From contig CM064872.1 in NCBI GenBank assembly GCA_032719365.1, positions 54,364,891-54,428,890 of the forward strand: a stretch of DNA of 64,000 nt. The letters are read 5' to 3'. The translations under genes and the position numbers were made by a program. This stretch comes from Prinsepia uniflora. Taxonomy: Eukaryota > Streptophyta > Magnoliopsida > Rosales > Rosaceae. The notes beneath the pieces are model-generated. The model saw only the letters and a list, made by a program, of their open reading frames with translations, searched no databases and was not told where the DNA came from. Below are positions 11,470 to 23,400 of the stretch, in pieces (position 1 is the stretch's first letter; the number at the start of each line of letters is the position of its first letter).

Positions 11470-12982
11470 TTACGGAGCTCTTCCTATCGCGACCTGGAAG
11501 ACCTGCTGGTTGTGCTTCATGGTACAGAGGATGTCTTTTCTAGCTCGATTCATTGCTAGGGGTGAGGAGATGGAAGTGCCTCCAGTGATAGTGTTGATCT
11601 GGAGGTTTTGGGGCTGTTTTGGAGCATTTTTCAGGAATTGATTGATCTTGCCATCTCGGACCAGTGTCTCCACCATGTCCCTAAAAGCCACGCACTGGTC
11701 CATGTTGCGAGCGTTATATTTGTGTTACCGACAATATACCCCAGTGTCCTTGCCAGTCGGCCTTTGCTGGGGGCCCAGGCCAGCTTAGGAATCATGTCCT
11801 CCACGTTCATTAGCATGTTCTCGTATGAGGTGTTTAGGATTGCGTAAGACTCATACTTGGATCGAGGGGGAGGACGCTCAGTGCGATTTTCGTTGGCTTT
11901 GTGATCCTACTAGCTCTGTCCTTGATGGTGGCTGTGGTGGCTATGATGGTCGTGACTCTTACCCTTTTTCCCCGGGCTATAGGGAGCCGTATAATCCTTT
12001 CTTTTTTTGCTCGGGGAGTTTTAATGTTGGGTCTGACTCGAGATAGGTCGTTGAGGAGTAGGTTGGGGGTTAGTGTGGCTCTGTTGGTATATGTTGACCG
12101 AGTCCCCGTGTTGGGCCGACATGTGTTGGATAGTGTAGCACTTCCTTTGCTGGTAAGAAGCTCGGCCTTAGCAAAGATATCCACTTGTTTCATCAGTTCA
12201 TTACAGGTAGACCGCCTTGGGTATGTGCGGTGTACCTGAATTGTGACTCACGCGGACCGCTCTTGAAAGAGGTGAAGGCTGCCTTGTCGTCGGTCTCAGT
12301 GCAGCGAGAGTACTCAAAACTTAAACGGAGAGCATATTCCCGCAGTGTCTCGGTCTCTCCCTATTTCAGGAGGAAGAGGTCCTCGGCTAAGAACAGTTTG
12401 TCTGTCTGGATCATGAACTGATTGAGGAAAACACTGGTGAGCTGCGTGAAGGAATCTATGGACCCAAGGTCCAGTCGATAGAACCATTTGATTGCGACCT
12501 TGGTAAGGGGGAGCTGAACACCAGGCACCGAGCCTCGGCGGTCAAATTCGTAAAGGCGACGGCCGACCTAAAGTTGTTGAGGTGGTTGATCGAGTCTGTC
12601 TGTCCCGTGTAGAGAGGTGTCTTGAGCGGTTTGATCTCATGATCATGCTGGAAGTGGTTGATTCAATCCGTTAAAGGCCCAGGCTGGGTCTGTCCCATGT
12701 ATGTGTCTGGGGCGTTCCCTTCTCACTCTCGAGGTATCACACTCGGTCTAGCAGTTGTTGGACCATCGGGTCGGTACTGGGGGCCTTGCTCGAGCATAGG
12801 TAGTCGGTGCATGGGGGACAATCGGATCACCGTGTATCTCGATGGGATATTTTCCCCTTGTTTCCCCCAGACCTATTACTGCGTGAGAGACGATCGGATT
12901 GCCGTGCGCTGAGGATTTCCTCAGACGAATCTGCTCCTTCCACAACCAAGATGGGGGCGTGGTTGCCGCCACAGGAGTGTTT
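11470..12982 (-). pseudogene. Gag region of Tat copy 1, broken
   Basis: The C-terminal part is readable at 11470-11703 (CVAFRDMVETLVRDGKINQFLK), a segment typical of Tat Gag upstream of protease. The middle is readable near 12080-12200 (MKQVDIFAKAELLT) and, in another frame, near 12240-12420. The N-terminal portion up to about 12980 has multiple stops. Gag would form the particle that packages the element RNA. The gag start and 5' LTR are missing. Confidence 0.7.
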
Positions 12983-13044
12983 TGAGGTAGAGGATAGGCA
13001 TCGTCAATCCCATCACTTTTTGATGTAGAGGATAGGCATCGTCA
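12983..13044. repeat. 24-bp direct repeat, 38-bp period, one mismatch
   Basis: TGAGGTAGAGGATAGGCATC followed by GTCA occurs at 12983-13006, and the same sequence with one change occurs at 13021-13044. It lies at the junction between the Tat copy and gypsy family A, so it may mark the break or a small local duplication. Confidence 0.75.
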
Positions 13045-13649
13045 CACTCTGGGTCCCTACTGGAGAAGTTGGATTCTTGAGATGGTGACCCCGTTTTATC
13101 ATGACTAGTTTGAATTGAAAGCTGCCCCCATTTACCAGTGCCTCTTCTTCCCCTAGAGTGATTCTCACCGTTTTTGTAATCGTCTCTTCCCTTCCAACCA
13201 AAACTCTAAGATATCTGGTTGATAATTTTTATGGGGGAAGAGAACGAGGAAAGAGTTTTGAGGTAACCTCCAGTCCAACGGGATATATCACTTGGTACGC
13301 CTATCTGATCTCGCTACTTGCTTGGATGTGAATCTCCTTTGTGTTCCTATGTGCTTTTGGAATAACAACAACAATACCTTTGACTTCAGAGTCGGACCCA
13401 TGATTGTAACCCTCCTTGTTTTAGGGGTTCTGTTTGTTCTGGATCCATCTGGGAGGATTTCGGATTTCACCAATAAGTGTACCTAACTATACTCCTATGC
13501 AACCTAATGCTAGAGATTACCAGAGCTCCTCCTTCTTTCTCTAATGAACCAAAAATCTCAGGAAGTTTATGCTTGGACCCTAAATGCACATTTTTTAGGG
13601 TTCATCTTCAAGAAGGTTTTCCTCGAGTCTTGTATATTCTTTTCTTTGT

Positions 13650-14150
13650 CTTGAGACTTCATTACGACGTCATCAATGTATACTTCAAAGTTCTTACCAA
13701 TCATTTCATGAAAGATGGCGTTCATTGACCATTAGTACATGGCCCAAGAATTCTTCAATCTGAAGGGCATGATAACGTATTCAAGTGGCCCAAAGTGTCC
13801 AGGGCATCCAAATGCTATTTTGTGGATATCCTCCTCGACAAATAGGATTAAATTGTATCTCACGTGGCCCTCCATGAAGGATAAGAACTGGGTTTGAGAG
13901 GCCCTATCAATGAGCATATCTTCCATGGGCATAGGCTACACATCATTTGGCATGGCCTCATTCAAATCCCAGTAGTCTACACAGATCCTAACTTGTCCAA
14001 TTTTGACTTTGATGACAAGCACAATATTGGATACCCACTCCTAAATCTTAGCAATTTGGATGGAAACAGTTTTGAGGTGCCTACTAATCTCCTCATTTAT
14101 CTTGAGTTCGGTTTCCTTCCTTAATGGGTAATCTGTGTTCAACAAGCTAT
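13650..14150 (-). pseudogene. Reverse transcriptase fragment of gypsy family A
   Basis: The minus-strand frame at 13732-13932 reads LSFMEGHVRYNLI, then EEDIHKIAFGCPG and YVIMPFRLKNS, matching the palm region of Ty3/gypsy reverse transcriptases. The motif normally reads MPFGLKNAGATYQ, so Gly-to-Arg and other changes are present. The catalytic YxDD segment should lie further left and is not readable in an open frame. This domain would copy element RNA into DNA. Confidence 0.7.
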
Positions 14151-14879
14151 CGATCCAAGCTTGGCATTTCCATGTAATGCCATGCAAAGCAGTCTTTAAA
14201 CACTTCTAGGAGTTTGACCAATTGTTCTCTCACTGGTCTTTCCAAGATTCCACTAATATAAGTTGGTTGAGGGTCATTGTTAGTCCCAAAATTAGAGGGT
14301 TCTTGAATTCAAGAGGAGGTTTGTCTTCCTCAGTTGACCAGAATCTAATTATTTCTAGCAGGATGTCGTCTATCACGTCTTCCTTTATCTCGAATTAATT
14401 CTGTCATACTACTAGCTGATTCGCTTGGGCCTTTCACCTAAGAGAATCTAAATTGTTTTTCTTCCTGATCTGGCTTAGAAGATCATGCACTCTCCTGCTC
14501 TTGACAGTGCACTAGAAATTGTTCCTTTATAGACCTGACTGCTCTCGTCTAGTCTGTCCCTCCATAGGGTGCGCTATTCATCACAGTGTCCTTATGTTAG
14601 GATAGGTGTCTCCCAATTTGGGAGCTATGAATCTAGTAGCTTGTGGGTTATCACCTTTATAGGGCGACCATTTTCATCTTCTTTGGTTAGGCTGATTCTT
14701 CCTAAATCAAGGTCATATAAGCTAGTTTCGACCACTATAGGAATAGCCATAAATGGCTTTATGTCTCCCCATCTCCGGACGACATTCCAAAGACCTCATT
14801 CAAAAGCAATCCCTTTGGGGTTCCATAGGGTAATCTACTGGTGGAGGGTAGATGAGACACACATTCTTTTGTGGATCTA

Positions 14880-15506
14880 ATCCCTTCTCAATAGCACTTT
14901 GCTTCTAGTCATGTTATTGCTCACGAAGAATACCAACATTAACTTCTTGGAACTGGCCGTGATCACCAAGGGAAAAATCCCCAAAAGTCTTGGTGACGAT
15001 TCCAATGAAGTTGGACATTATTGCCATTATCAGAAAACAGTCGTGGATAGTCCTACACAGGTTTTCCAGTATTCTGGATGGTAGGAAATTGATGGAAACT
15101 CCCCCATCACTTTGTTGATAAGGATACTTTCCAAGTATGCAGTGATGAATATGGGGCATAGGTGATCTATCATCTCCTTGGTAGGATTTAAGAAGATCAT
15201 ACTTTCCAAGAACCTTGATATCTTCATGATCTCCAACAAGTCTTTCTCGATTTCTTTAAACTCTTCTTTGGTCATACTATGGCTGTTACTTTTCTAGGTA
15301 TCCTGGTCGGATTCTTTTCCCGTTGTCAGGATGTGAAGTTTTTCGGACTGGCCATTTGACAACTCATCTTCAGTAAAGTCATCAAACGTGACCTTTCTTC
15401 TGACTCCTATAGGAGTCTCAGATGTAGAGCTTGCGGGGGATATATTTCTTCGTAAGTTGACCTTGTCTTTTCTCTTTCTCCATTTTTTCTTAGGATGACA
15501 TATCAA
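14880..15506 (-). pseudogene. Protease-like region of gypsy family A, weak
   Basis: Minus-strand open stretches at 14914-15159, 15030-15275 and 15294-15506 contain fragments that resemble the spacer and protease segments of gypsy polyproteins, with hydrophobic strands but no intact DTG/DSG triad that I can see. The assignment is mainly positional, between gag and reverse transcriptase. It may instead be the linker between the two. Confidence 0.35.
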
Positions 15507-16601
15507 CTCTCTATTGGTTACTGGCAGGGTTGCCCCTAAGATCCTCTAAGTAAACTTATGGGCTTTGAATTGTATTTGGATCCTGCTCTTAGTATCCCTT
15601 CCTAATTCCTTGCCTAACTTTCCATTTTTGCCAACCATATACCATCGTCCATTTCGAATGATGGCCTTCCCAGGTTGGAACTTTGTTGATCTCTTGGAAG
15701 TGGCCTTTTAGTCGTTGGGATCCCGATGGTTGGTTAGAGATTTTTGTTTGGCTGACCATTTTTGTTTCTTAATATCCCTTAGCTTATGGAAGACATAACT
15801 TTAAGAGACTTACCTTTCGGGCTATGATGTCCATCGCTAGTTTCGTGACAATTAAGGAGGTCATCATCCTATTTGTCTCCCGACTTTTTTAGTTCTCGGT
15901 CTATCTTAGTGCATGGGGCATAGATTTCTTACGCACACGTTATCCTACACTTTTTGCACATGACCAAACCCCCAATAATCTTGGTTGACGATCTTCCAAG
16001 CTCTTGAGTTTCCTTGGGAGCCTTTGGTTGACCTTTGGTTACATTGCTTTTTTTAGGCTATGTCCATTGTAGGTCAACCATGTTTATTAATGTCATAGGA
16101 AACAAGTTAGTGCCTGCTATCATTGGCATCTTTGGTAATGGGGCTAGGGTGATATGCCTCTAGTTGATTAGGCTTTGGACTGTATCCCTAAATTGGGCAC
16201 TATTTGCAGTGGAGTGGTGTGGTGAAATATGCCATATGAAGAACGGCATTCCCTTGATTTCCTTTGGCTTAAGCATCTCTTGTTTGGGATTAGGTTTGAT
16301 TATTTTTACCTTGACCCTTTCATCATATATTGCTCCAGCTTTTGTTAGGTCAAATAGATACGAGGTAAAGATTGGGACCTTGTTGGCAAAGTATCCCCAG
16401 TCGGATTAGAGGGACTCTGATCACGCTTAGCTTTGACCAATGATTTGATGGTCACAGGCCCCTTGCCCAAAATATGGATCTCGACTGTAGCTACCTCTGC
16501 CGTTGTTCTTCTTCTAGCAATCTTTCGAATTTCGACATATATATCATTATCTCTTGCAAGTCTAAGAAAATGGTTTCATCGAACTTCTTTCTTATTGAGA
16601 A

Positions 16602-17566
16602 TCATAGCACTCTTTGAGAAATGGCCACCATTTGGCCATTATTCATGGGGAACCTACAATTCAGTTTTAGTTTTTTAAACATGGCAATGAAACTTTTAGT
16701 AGTCTTATGGACTCTTTGTTTGATGGTAGTTAGGTCACTGATTGTGACTTCAGCCTCGACCCTATAAAACTCATGGAACTTGGCTTCCATTTGCTCCCAA
16801 GTTTGTATGGAGGTTTCTGGCAGCGAAGTGTACCAAGAAAAATCATTCCTAGCCAGAGTTCTGCTGAATGGACGCAGCTTATGGTAGGAATTATCCTTAA
16901 GAGCTACACATTAGGCCGAGAATCATCCTATATGTTTTAGGGAAGACATACTACCATCTCCACTAAATGGTTAAAAAGCTGGTGGTTTCAAGTTTATGGG
17001 GAAATGATTTCCTTGGTCGACGTACATGGGATAAGGATTCGTGTATGTATGTACATTTGCTCTCCTAGGAGGCACTTGCTCTCCTTGAATCATACACCTT
17101 ATTTCAATCATTTCTGTCATGATGGCCTAATGCTCGATTACACAAGGTGGCCTTTGGTAGGCCTGAATTCCTCTTCTAACCTTGTGTCATAAGATCTGCT
17201 CCAATTCTCAAAGTCATCCTTAATGTCAAATGGGACATTCCTGGCCATTGTAACCTTTGACTCTTCCCATGAAGGTGGTGGATATTATGTCTAGATCTTG
17301 TCGTCTTTTTCGGTTAGGCCTCATAGATCCTACTTGTTTTCGGGCCTTCAAAACATGAGGCATTTGAGAACAAAGGCCTTGTGATCACATGTTATGGAGT
17401 TGATACTCCATAACCCATAGTATGTTTCCCTTTGTTTGGGTTTATTACCTCCAAAAGTGGAGTAGGGGTACGTTTTGGCTTCGCTTTCCCTTTCTTGGAG
17501 AACTTGCTCATTTAGAGCCTTCATCAGAGTGCAGATGGGAGTCAGGTAGTCCTTGATAAATTTCAT
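16602..17566 (-). pseudogene. Gag region of gypsy family A, broken
   Basis: The minus-strand frame 16602-16790 reads KFHEFYRVEAEVTISDL then TKSFIAMFKKLKLNCRFPM, a typical retrotransposon Gag segment. The plus-strand copy at 34502-34816 encodes nearly the same stretch, which confirms that the two are one family. The frame at 17348-17566 holds an upstream portion. Stops separate these pieces. Confidence 0.7.
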
Positions 17567-18710
17567 AAATTCTTCTTTAGTTCTTTACTATCTGGTGATA
17601 TCCTCGAGATTTTGATCACGAAGACTTTCCGTATTAGATTTTATTGGTAGTTGCCCTGGAATTTCTTGTTGTGGCATCGATCTCATAAAACTCCCCTTAG
17701 CATCATGTTTACGTTACATATATTGGAACTTGGACATACCAGATAATGTTCGTGCCCAAATTATTGTCGTAGCGAAATCCAAGGTCGTCGTTCGGTGGTT
17801 CACTTCTAAAGGAACCAATATACAAGTGTTTAGGTATGAGAATCTCTTTGTTATAGTCTGATGCAATGAAATGCAGTGTGGATGACACGTGCAGATGAGG
17901 AGAAGGTTGAAAGCCTTGGGCCATGATGTTGTGGTCTTGCCCTAGGTGGGCTAGTCTAACTGACTTGGCCTTCTAACTAACTTCAAAATTGGCGTATTAC
18001 TAGTAGAAACTGCTACTAGATAGGGTTAGAAATGAGTTATAAATTGTGGACTTAAAAACTTCGTTCGAATCAAGTAAAATTGGATCAAGCGAGCATCTTA
18101 CCTGTTTTGTTCTTTTTTATGCCTCCTTTGAGAACTTTAGATATTTTCTTTTGCGCCTAATCCAAGTTCATTGTCGGTGTGTTCATGTTAGCAACATGTA
18201 ATTCAGAGTTAAGGGAAGTTAGACATAATAATCTCTTCAAGTTAGGTTGATCGAATACTAAACTAGAGCATGGAGATAGATTTATGGCTTAGGCAGCCAT
18301 TGACCTCATCGGTTGGTATATTTCAGTTATCGAAATCAGACTTGAAAAAATCTATTGTAGAGAGGGAGAGAAGGAAGGAAAACAATTAGAACGTAAAAAA
18401 TTCTTGAATATTAGCTTGAGGAATGAAATTACAAGTACAGTAGTAAACTATCTCTAGACTTGCCATGAGTTGGCAATCTTGGTCGAGAGCCCATCAACTG
18501 GATGAACATCCATTGAAAAATCATATCAAGGTGTTTGCAGAGCAGTAAAAGCGACATGATAATGTCTGGTAATGGGAGTGTGTGAGTCTCAAAGAGTGGT
18601 TTGAGACAGTCGAATTAAGAGTTTATTAGGTAGCTTTCAAAATAAGCTGCATAAACAAGTCGGGATGAAGTTTAGTGGTCAAGAAGCCTCTAGAAACGAA
18701 TTTGGAAAAT

Positions 18711-19203
18711 ATAAAATTTGCCATTATTGACAATTTCACTTAGGACAGAGCTTGATATGAACAAGTTGAAACTTCTAGCCTAAATTGATGAAGGGCTACG
18801 GTGTTTTGTTTTTGCAGGCAGAGGGAATTGCATGCTCTTAAAGGGCATGTGGAATTAGTGGTGAGACTCAAGGACCTGGACATTGACACAATTCAGTAAG
18901 CTCACATTATCTGACACTCTAAGTTACCTTATTTGTGGGTTAGTTTGGTACAAAAAACGAGCTCGAGTACGGGATAAGATAGATTAGATGGATCCCCGTA
19001 CGTTGGGGTATACTAAATATTCCAATTTCGATCGAAATCAAGCCCTAGAAAAAAAATTCCCACAATTTCGAATTTGAACACAAGCTGGAGAGGGAGAGCT
19101 ATGATTTGGCATTTGTGGGTCTCAATTCCTTCCACATAGTCTTACATGGAAAAAGTGTGTCAACGTATCAAAAATCTCAATTTTACCCTTACTTTTCACG
19201 GTC
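18711..19203. other. Intergenic stretch between gypsy A remnant and hAT element
   Basis: No gene is supported. Only short, low-quality frames are present. The sequence may include further remnants of the family A LTR, but similarity fades beyond about 18710. Confidence 0.4.
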
Positions 19204-19211
19204 ACATAACA

Positions 19212-19972
19212 TAGCCCTCAGCATTGGGCCGGGCCGGGCAAGCCCGACCCAAATTTTTTGGGCTTGGGCTGGACTGGGTCGGGCTTATTAAATAATTTTT
19301 AAATTTGCGGGCCGGGCCGGGCGGGCTTAATGACATAAAAAAGAGCCCACGGGCTTTTATCGGGCCAGGTTTATATCGGGCTTTTCGAGTCGAGCCTATT
19401 AAGCCCATTTGGATCGGGCTTACGTGGGCTTTTGCAATAAACTATGTCTCAAATTTTAAAATTACAAAAAAATATATGCATGAAAAAAAAAATATTAATA
19501 ATGAAAAAAAATACTCAATGGTGCAAAAACATGGTCTCGTTAAAATAAAATACTCAAGAATGCAAAAACGTTGAGTCTATTAAGTAGGTGGATGAGTGGT
19601 TAGGGTTTGTATTGGGTATTGGGTATTAGCTTTTTAAAATAAATTAGATGGGCTTGGGACTGAGATTTAGATTTGGATTGAAATATTAGTATTAAGAATG
19701 AGTTAAGTATTAATTTTTAAATAATAAGTATTTTATATTTTCGGGCTTATGTATCGTATTTGTTACGGACGGATCGGGCTAAGCTTACCTGGTTTTATCG
19801 GGCTCAGGCCTATGGAACCTATCGGATTTGGACACCATAAGCCCAACCCCAGCCCGCTAACTCTCGGACCAGGCCGGCCCATGGCGCATAACGGGTCGGG
19901 CCGAGCTTTTATCCATCAGGCTTATCGAGCCCCCATAAGCCCATGGGCTTTTGGGCCGAATGGTGAGGGCTA
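19212..19972. mobile_element. Non-autonomous hAT element, 761 bp, GGGCC-rich ends
   Basis: The element begins TAGCCCTCAGCATTGGGCC and ends with the inverted form of TAGCCCTCACCATTCGGCC, giving 19-bp terminal inverted repeats with two mismatches. It is flanked on both sides by the 8-bp sequence ACATAACA (19204-19211 and 19973-19980). An 8-bp target duplication with TAG/CTA termini is the signature of hAT-superfamily transposition. Both subterminal regions are packed with GGGCCGGGC and AAGCCC words, a pattern typical of hAT subterminal transposase-binding repeats. The interior is A/T-rich and encodes nothing recognisable, so it depends on a transposase supplied elsewhere. Confidence 0.9.
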
Positions 19973-19980
19973 ACATAACA

Positions 19981-20418
19981 TATATAACAGAGTTGAATAA
20001 CACAACTCAACAATTTCATACGGTTAAATGAGCGAATAATAAATTCATAATACAAAATATGACAAATGTGCAAATTTATGGTACATTTAAACTAAAAAAC
20101 CATTGACGTAATCTAAAAACATAGAGGTTTCTATAAACAAGGCAAAATCCCGCGTCTGCTTCATTTCAATGCAAAATAATATGCTAACAAATAACAAATC
20201 ATCCATCACCATTTGTTAGCAACTACACTAAACCTACAACACAATTCTCCCCTCCATAATGCAAAAGGGCAGAAGGAAAATAAACGAATACTGAAGCACA
20301 ATACATAAAAACACACCAATAGAAAACTGCCCAACAGGAGTAAATCAACTACAGAAATACAATTATTCCTACAAGTCTCAAACTAAAGGAAAGGTGCGAT
20401 TGGTGGCTTTAATCACTA
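19981..20418 (-). other. 3' flank and probable 3' UTR of the pinin gene
   Basis: This stretch lies directly after the pinin stop codon on the minus strand. It holds the likely 3' untranslated region and poly(A) signals; AATAAA-like words are present in the A/T-rich minus-strand text. The outer part, 19985-20105, resembles 58395-58510. Confidence 0.5.
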
Positions 20419-23400
20419 CTACTCAGCAGTATCCGCATTTGGACTCGTATTACCTGCATCTGCTTTCGCTATTTCATCACCCCTCCGATTGCCGTCGTCA
20501 ACATCCAGCACATCATCAATCATGTAGTCCTCGGCCACGTTGATGTCTTCCACATCATCCTCATCTTCGTTGTTGTTTCCATCAGGGATCTTTCTCTTCT
20601 TGGGACCATGCTCAAGTCTGTGTGTGTCCAATTCTTTGTCCATTGTTTCCTGTAAGTTCATCACATCATTGTTCGCGTTCCTTGGTTTCCTTGCACTTTG
20701 CCACCTCTCCAACTCCTTTTCAACATTGGCAATATACTGCTCCCCAATCTGCTTCTGATAGTCAGTCAGTTCCTCTCTTCGTGCAGCTTTCCAGGCAAGA
20801 AATTCCTGAAACACAGTTTTGTATGAGAAGAATCAAACTAAATAGATACATTGCACACTATTGGACTCTGTAAATCCTTCAGGCGTAGTTATATCTGATC
20901 AAGCAATCCTAACTCATAAACTAGAAAATAGTTCAAAAAATTACACGGGAATAGAAACTATTTCTCCTAGAGGCCAAATATCTCCATTTGTTGTAATCAG
21001 AGAGGGATTATGCTAGATAGTTTCGCAAGAGAACATTTACTTGTGTACAAGTATTGGTATATGCATAAAACAAACAAATAGAAAACCATTTTCCGAGCTT
21101 GGTTGCGCAAGCTGGTAACCCAAGCGGGGGCATTAAAGGTGCTCGTGGGAAGTCATCCTTGGACATTCCTGAACTGGACCAAGAAATTGTAATCTTGCCG
21201 TCCTTGTTTCTGAATTCTTACGCTAAAGATATTTAAATTAGTGCCTAAACAAATTTGTGGTTTTATTTAGTACCAGCTTCATGATGTTTCATCATTTGTG
21301 AGTAATCAAAAGAGGAGTTATCTTCTAATGAAACAATAAGCCAGTTTCCCTAAATTTTCAAAACGACCTGACATGCCACAAGGAATCACCTTTTCTTTTT
21401 GCTGCTCGGCCAATGCAGAATCCTCCTCTAATGGTTTCTTGGGCAGATAATATATCGGAGGCTCTGTCTTGGTCCTGAAATAGAACATATGTTCGACCAA
21501 TAAAAAATATGAGAGAGAGAGAGAGGAAAGTACTAATTAATTCTAATTAAAACCCCACAATAATCCAAGAAATATCAAGCCATCAGGTTGCTTCAAAACT
21601 ACTCTCCACATGAATAGAAACTTATCTTTGTGCCAATAAAATGTGAATATGGACACTTTTTTTGGACCAAAATTAAAAATAACCTGCAAAAGAAAGGAAG
21701 AAGTGAGAATTACTTCAGAACTCTATATTTTAAAAAGAACATGAGGACTTTCAATTGACAAAGATGATAGGCAAGGAATTTTGACAAGAAGAAAACACCA
21801 ACAAAGTAATCTGATAGTTTGGAAAATTTTGTACCTTATGAAATTGGAAAGTTTTTTATTATGCTCACTCCACTGAAGAAAAAGCAGTTCCAATTTCTTT
21901 TCTTCCGTCTTGGCATTAACACGTGCCCGCAGAGTCTAGCACAAAAAAGTGCATGCAATGAATATGAATCACCCGGTTCTTCAAACAAAATTTCATTTAA
22001 GGCTTCACTACCAGATGTCAAACTAATCTTAAAGGAAAGTTAACAACGAACCAGGTCTCTCCTCCGCTTTTCCGCAATTTGTTCACGCTCTTGCAGCCTA
22101 AGTCTTTCACTTTCTTCACGTGCTCTTTGCTCAGCCTAGATATAGCACAAAAAGTATTCCAAGTATAATCATCAGATTCTAAATACCTGTTAATAAATAA
22201 GATAAGAAAGGAAATTAAAGAAAACAATGCTTAATGGAAGGCACTAGCCAGAGTCTAAAGATGCAAGCGTTTTCCATAAAGTTACAACATCTATTCTAAA
22301 TCCAAATGCAATGAACAATACAAGGTACCAACCTTCCTTTAAAGTGAGTTTTATTAACAAAAGAGCAAGGTAAACAAAAGGCAGAACAAACCTAGAGACT
22401 AAGTTCCTGAGAGATCAGAACATCAGTGGTACAGAACAATTAAAGTTACTGTACCCAAACACCAGAGAGGAATACAAGAAATGATCCCAGTTAGATCCAA
22501 AAGAATGAGGCATGTAACATGTCGTACTTTTTCTTTTTCATAGAAACAAAGTATCATTAAGGGAAAGACAAGGCACGTAACAAAGTATAGGAAGGAAACC
22601 CACACTAGCAATTTCTAATTACCTTCCAACTCAACCCAATCCCTCCTGGGTCCGAAATACAAAACTGTTTCAGTATCACACCTTGCCATTTCATACGTAT
22701 AGAATTAATCAAGTCTACAAGCACCTTAACTATTCAGACAAGTTTATCTACTTGGTAACTCCTTGAAAATCCAGCAGATACGAATCAACAAAGATATGAT
22801 CCTCATAAACTGGTGCTCACAAAAGTGCATATTGAATTCAGTTTTACAAGTGCAGGAGTCCATGCACAAGTAAACTTTCATATAGCATAAGCGTTATCAA
22901 GACAAGAGAAAAGCAGAATAATAATACTTGCCAACAGCTTATCGTTTTTTTTATTTATAACAGAAAGTTTTGAAACAAAATAGAGTCTATCACTTTCTTA
23001 TTATTTTTAGTTCATATTTCTTGTTAGGTTCCATACTTGAGCAACTTCCACTTCAATGAGAGCAAGGCCTTGTATTCAACAGAAACAAGAGCTCATAAAT
23101 ATGAAAATGGAGAAGGCTATACCCACCATAACCTTGACCACATGGCTAAATTTCCTAAAGAAAAAGGGAGGATGAATAGTTTGCAAGCGTTTAAAGTGAG
23201 TGCCAGGTACTGGCAGATGGATACATTGCCATCCTAAAATGTCCAGCAGGCCAACATTCACATAGAAAAATTATCTACATATTGTGGGTATATATACTCA
23301 AATAACAACTTTCTCAAAACCATATATATTCTCACGATTTAAAATAATTTAAGGTATAATATGCCATGGACATACACGCAATCAAATAGCATGACTATTA

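Larger units (their letters stand above)
6681..13006 (-). mobile_element. Decayed Tat-lineage Ty3/gypsy retrotransposon, copy 1
   Basis: Reading the minus strand from right to left gives the canonical order gag, protease, reverse transcriptase, RNase H remnant and integrase. The Tat lineage is indicated by the motif AYVDDMLVKS in reverse transcriptase, by the stretch 'RALLDMKAPQTQKDIQS' just after it, and by the integrase motif WGLDLFG. Every domain is interrupted by frameshifts, in-frame stops or deletions, and no LTR or primer-binding site was found at either end. The element abuts LTR debris at 6680 and gypsy family A at 13006. An ORF on the opposite strand lies after integrase, a layout known in Tat elements. 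Confidence 0.85.
13007..18710 (-). mobile_element. Decayed Ty3/gypsy element, family A, minus-strand copy
   Basis: Right to left on the minus strand the element has a partial 5' LTR (about 17745-18710), a gag region (about 16600-17570), a protease-like region (about 14900-15300) and a reverse-transcriptase region (about 13650-14150). Its LTR is a clear match to those at 32255-33660 and 40212-41671 on the plus strand. For example, the text around 18100-18240 is the complement of 33190-33290 and 41220-41330. Coding parts are full of stops and frameshifts. Integrase and the 3' LTR are absent, cut off near 13007 by the Tat copy. Confidence 0.8.

Noticed and set aside
20540..20873. Plus-strand frames over the last pinin exon
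   Set aside because: They are shadows of the minus-strand pinin coding exon.
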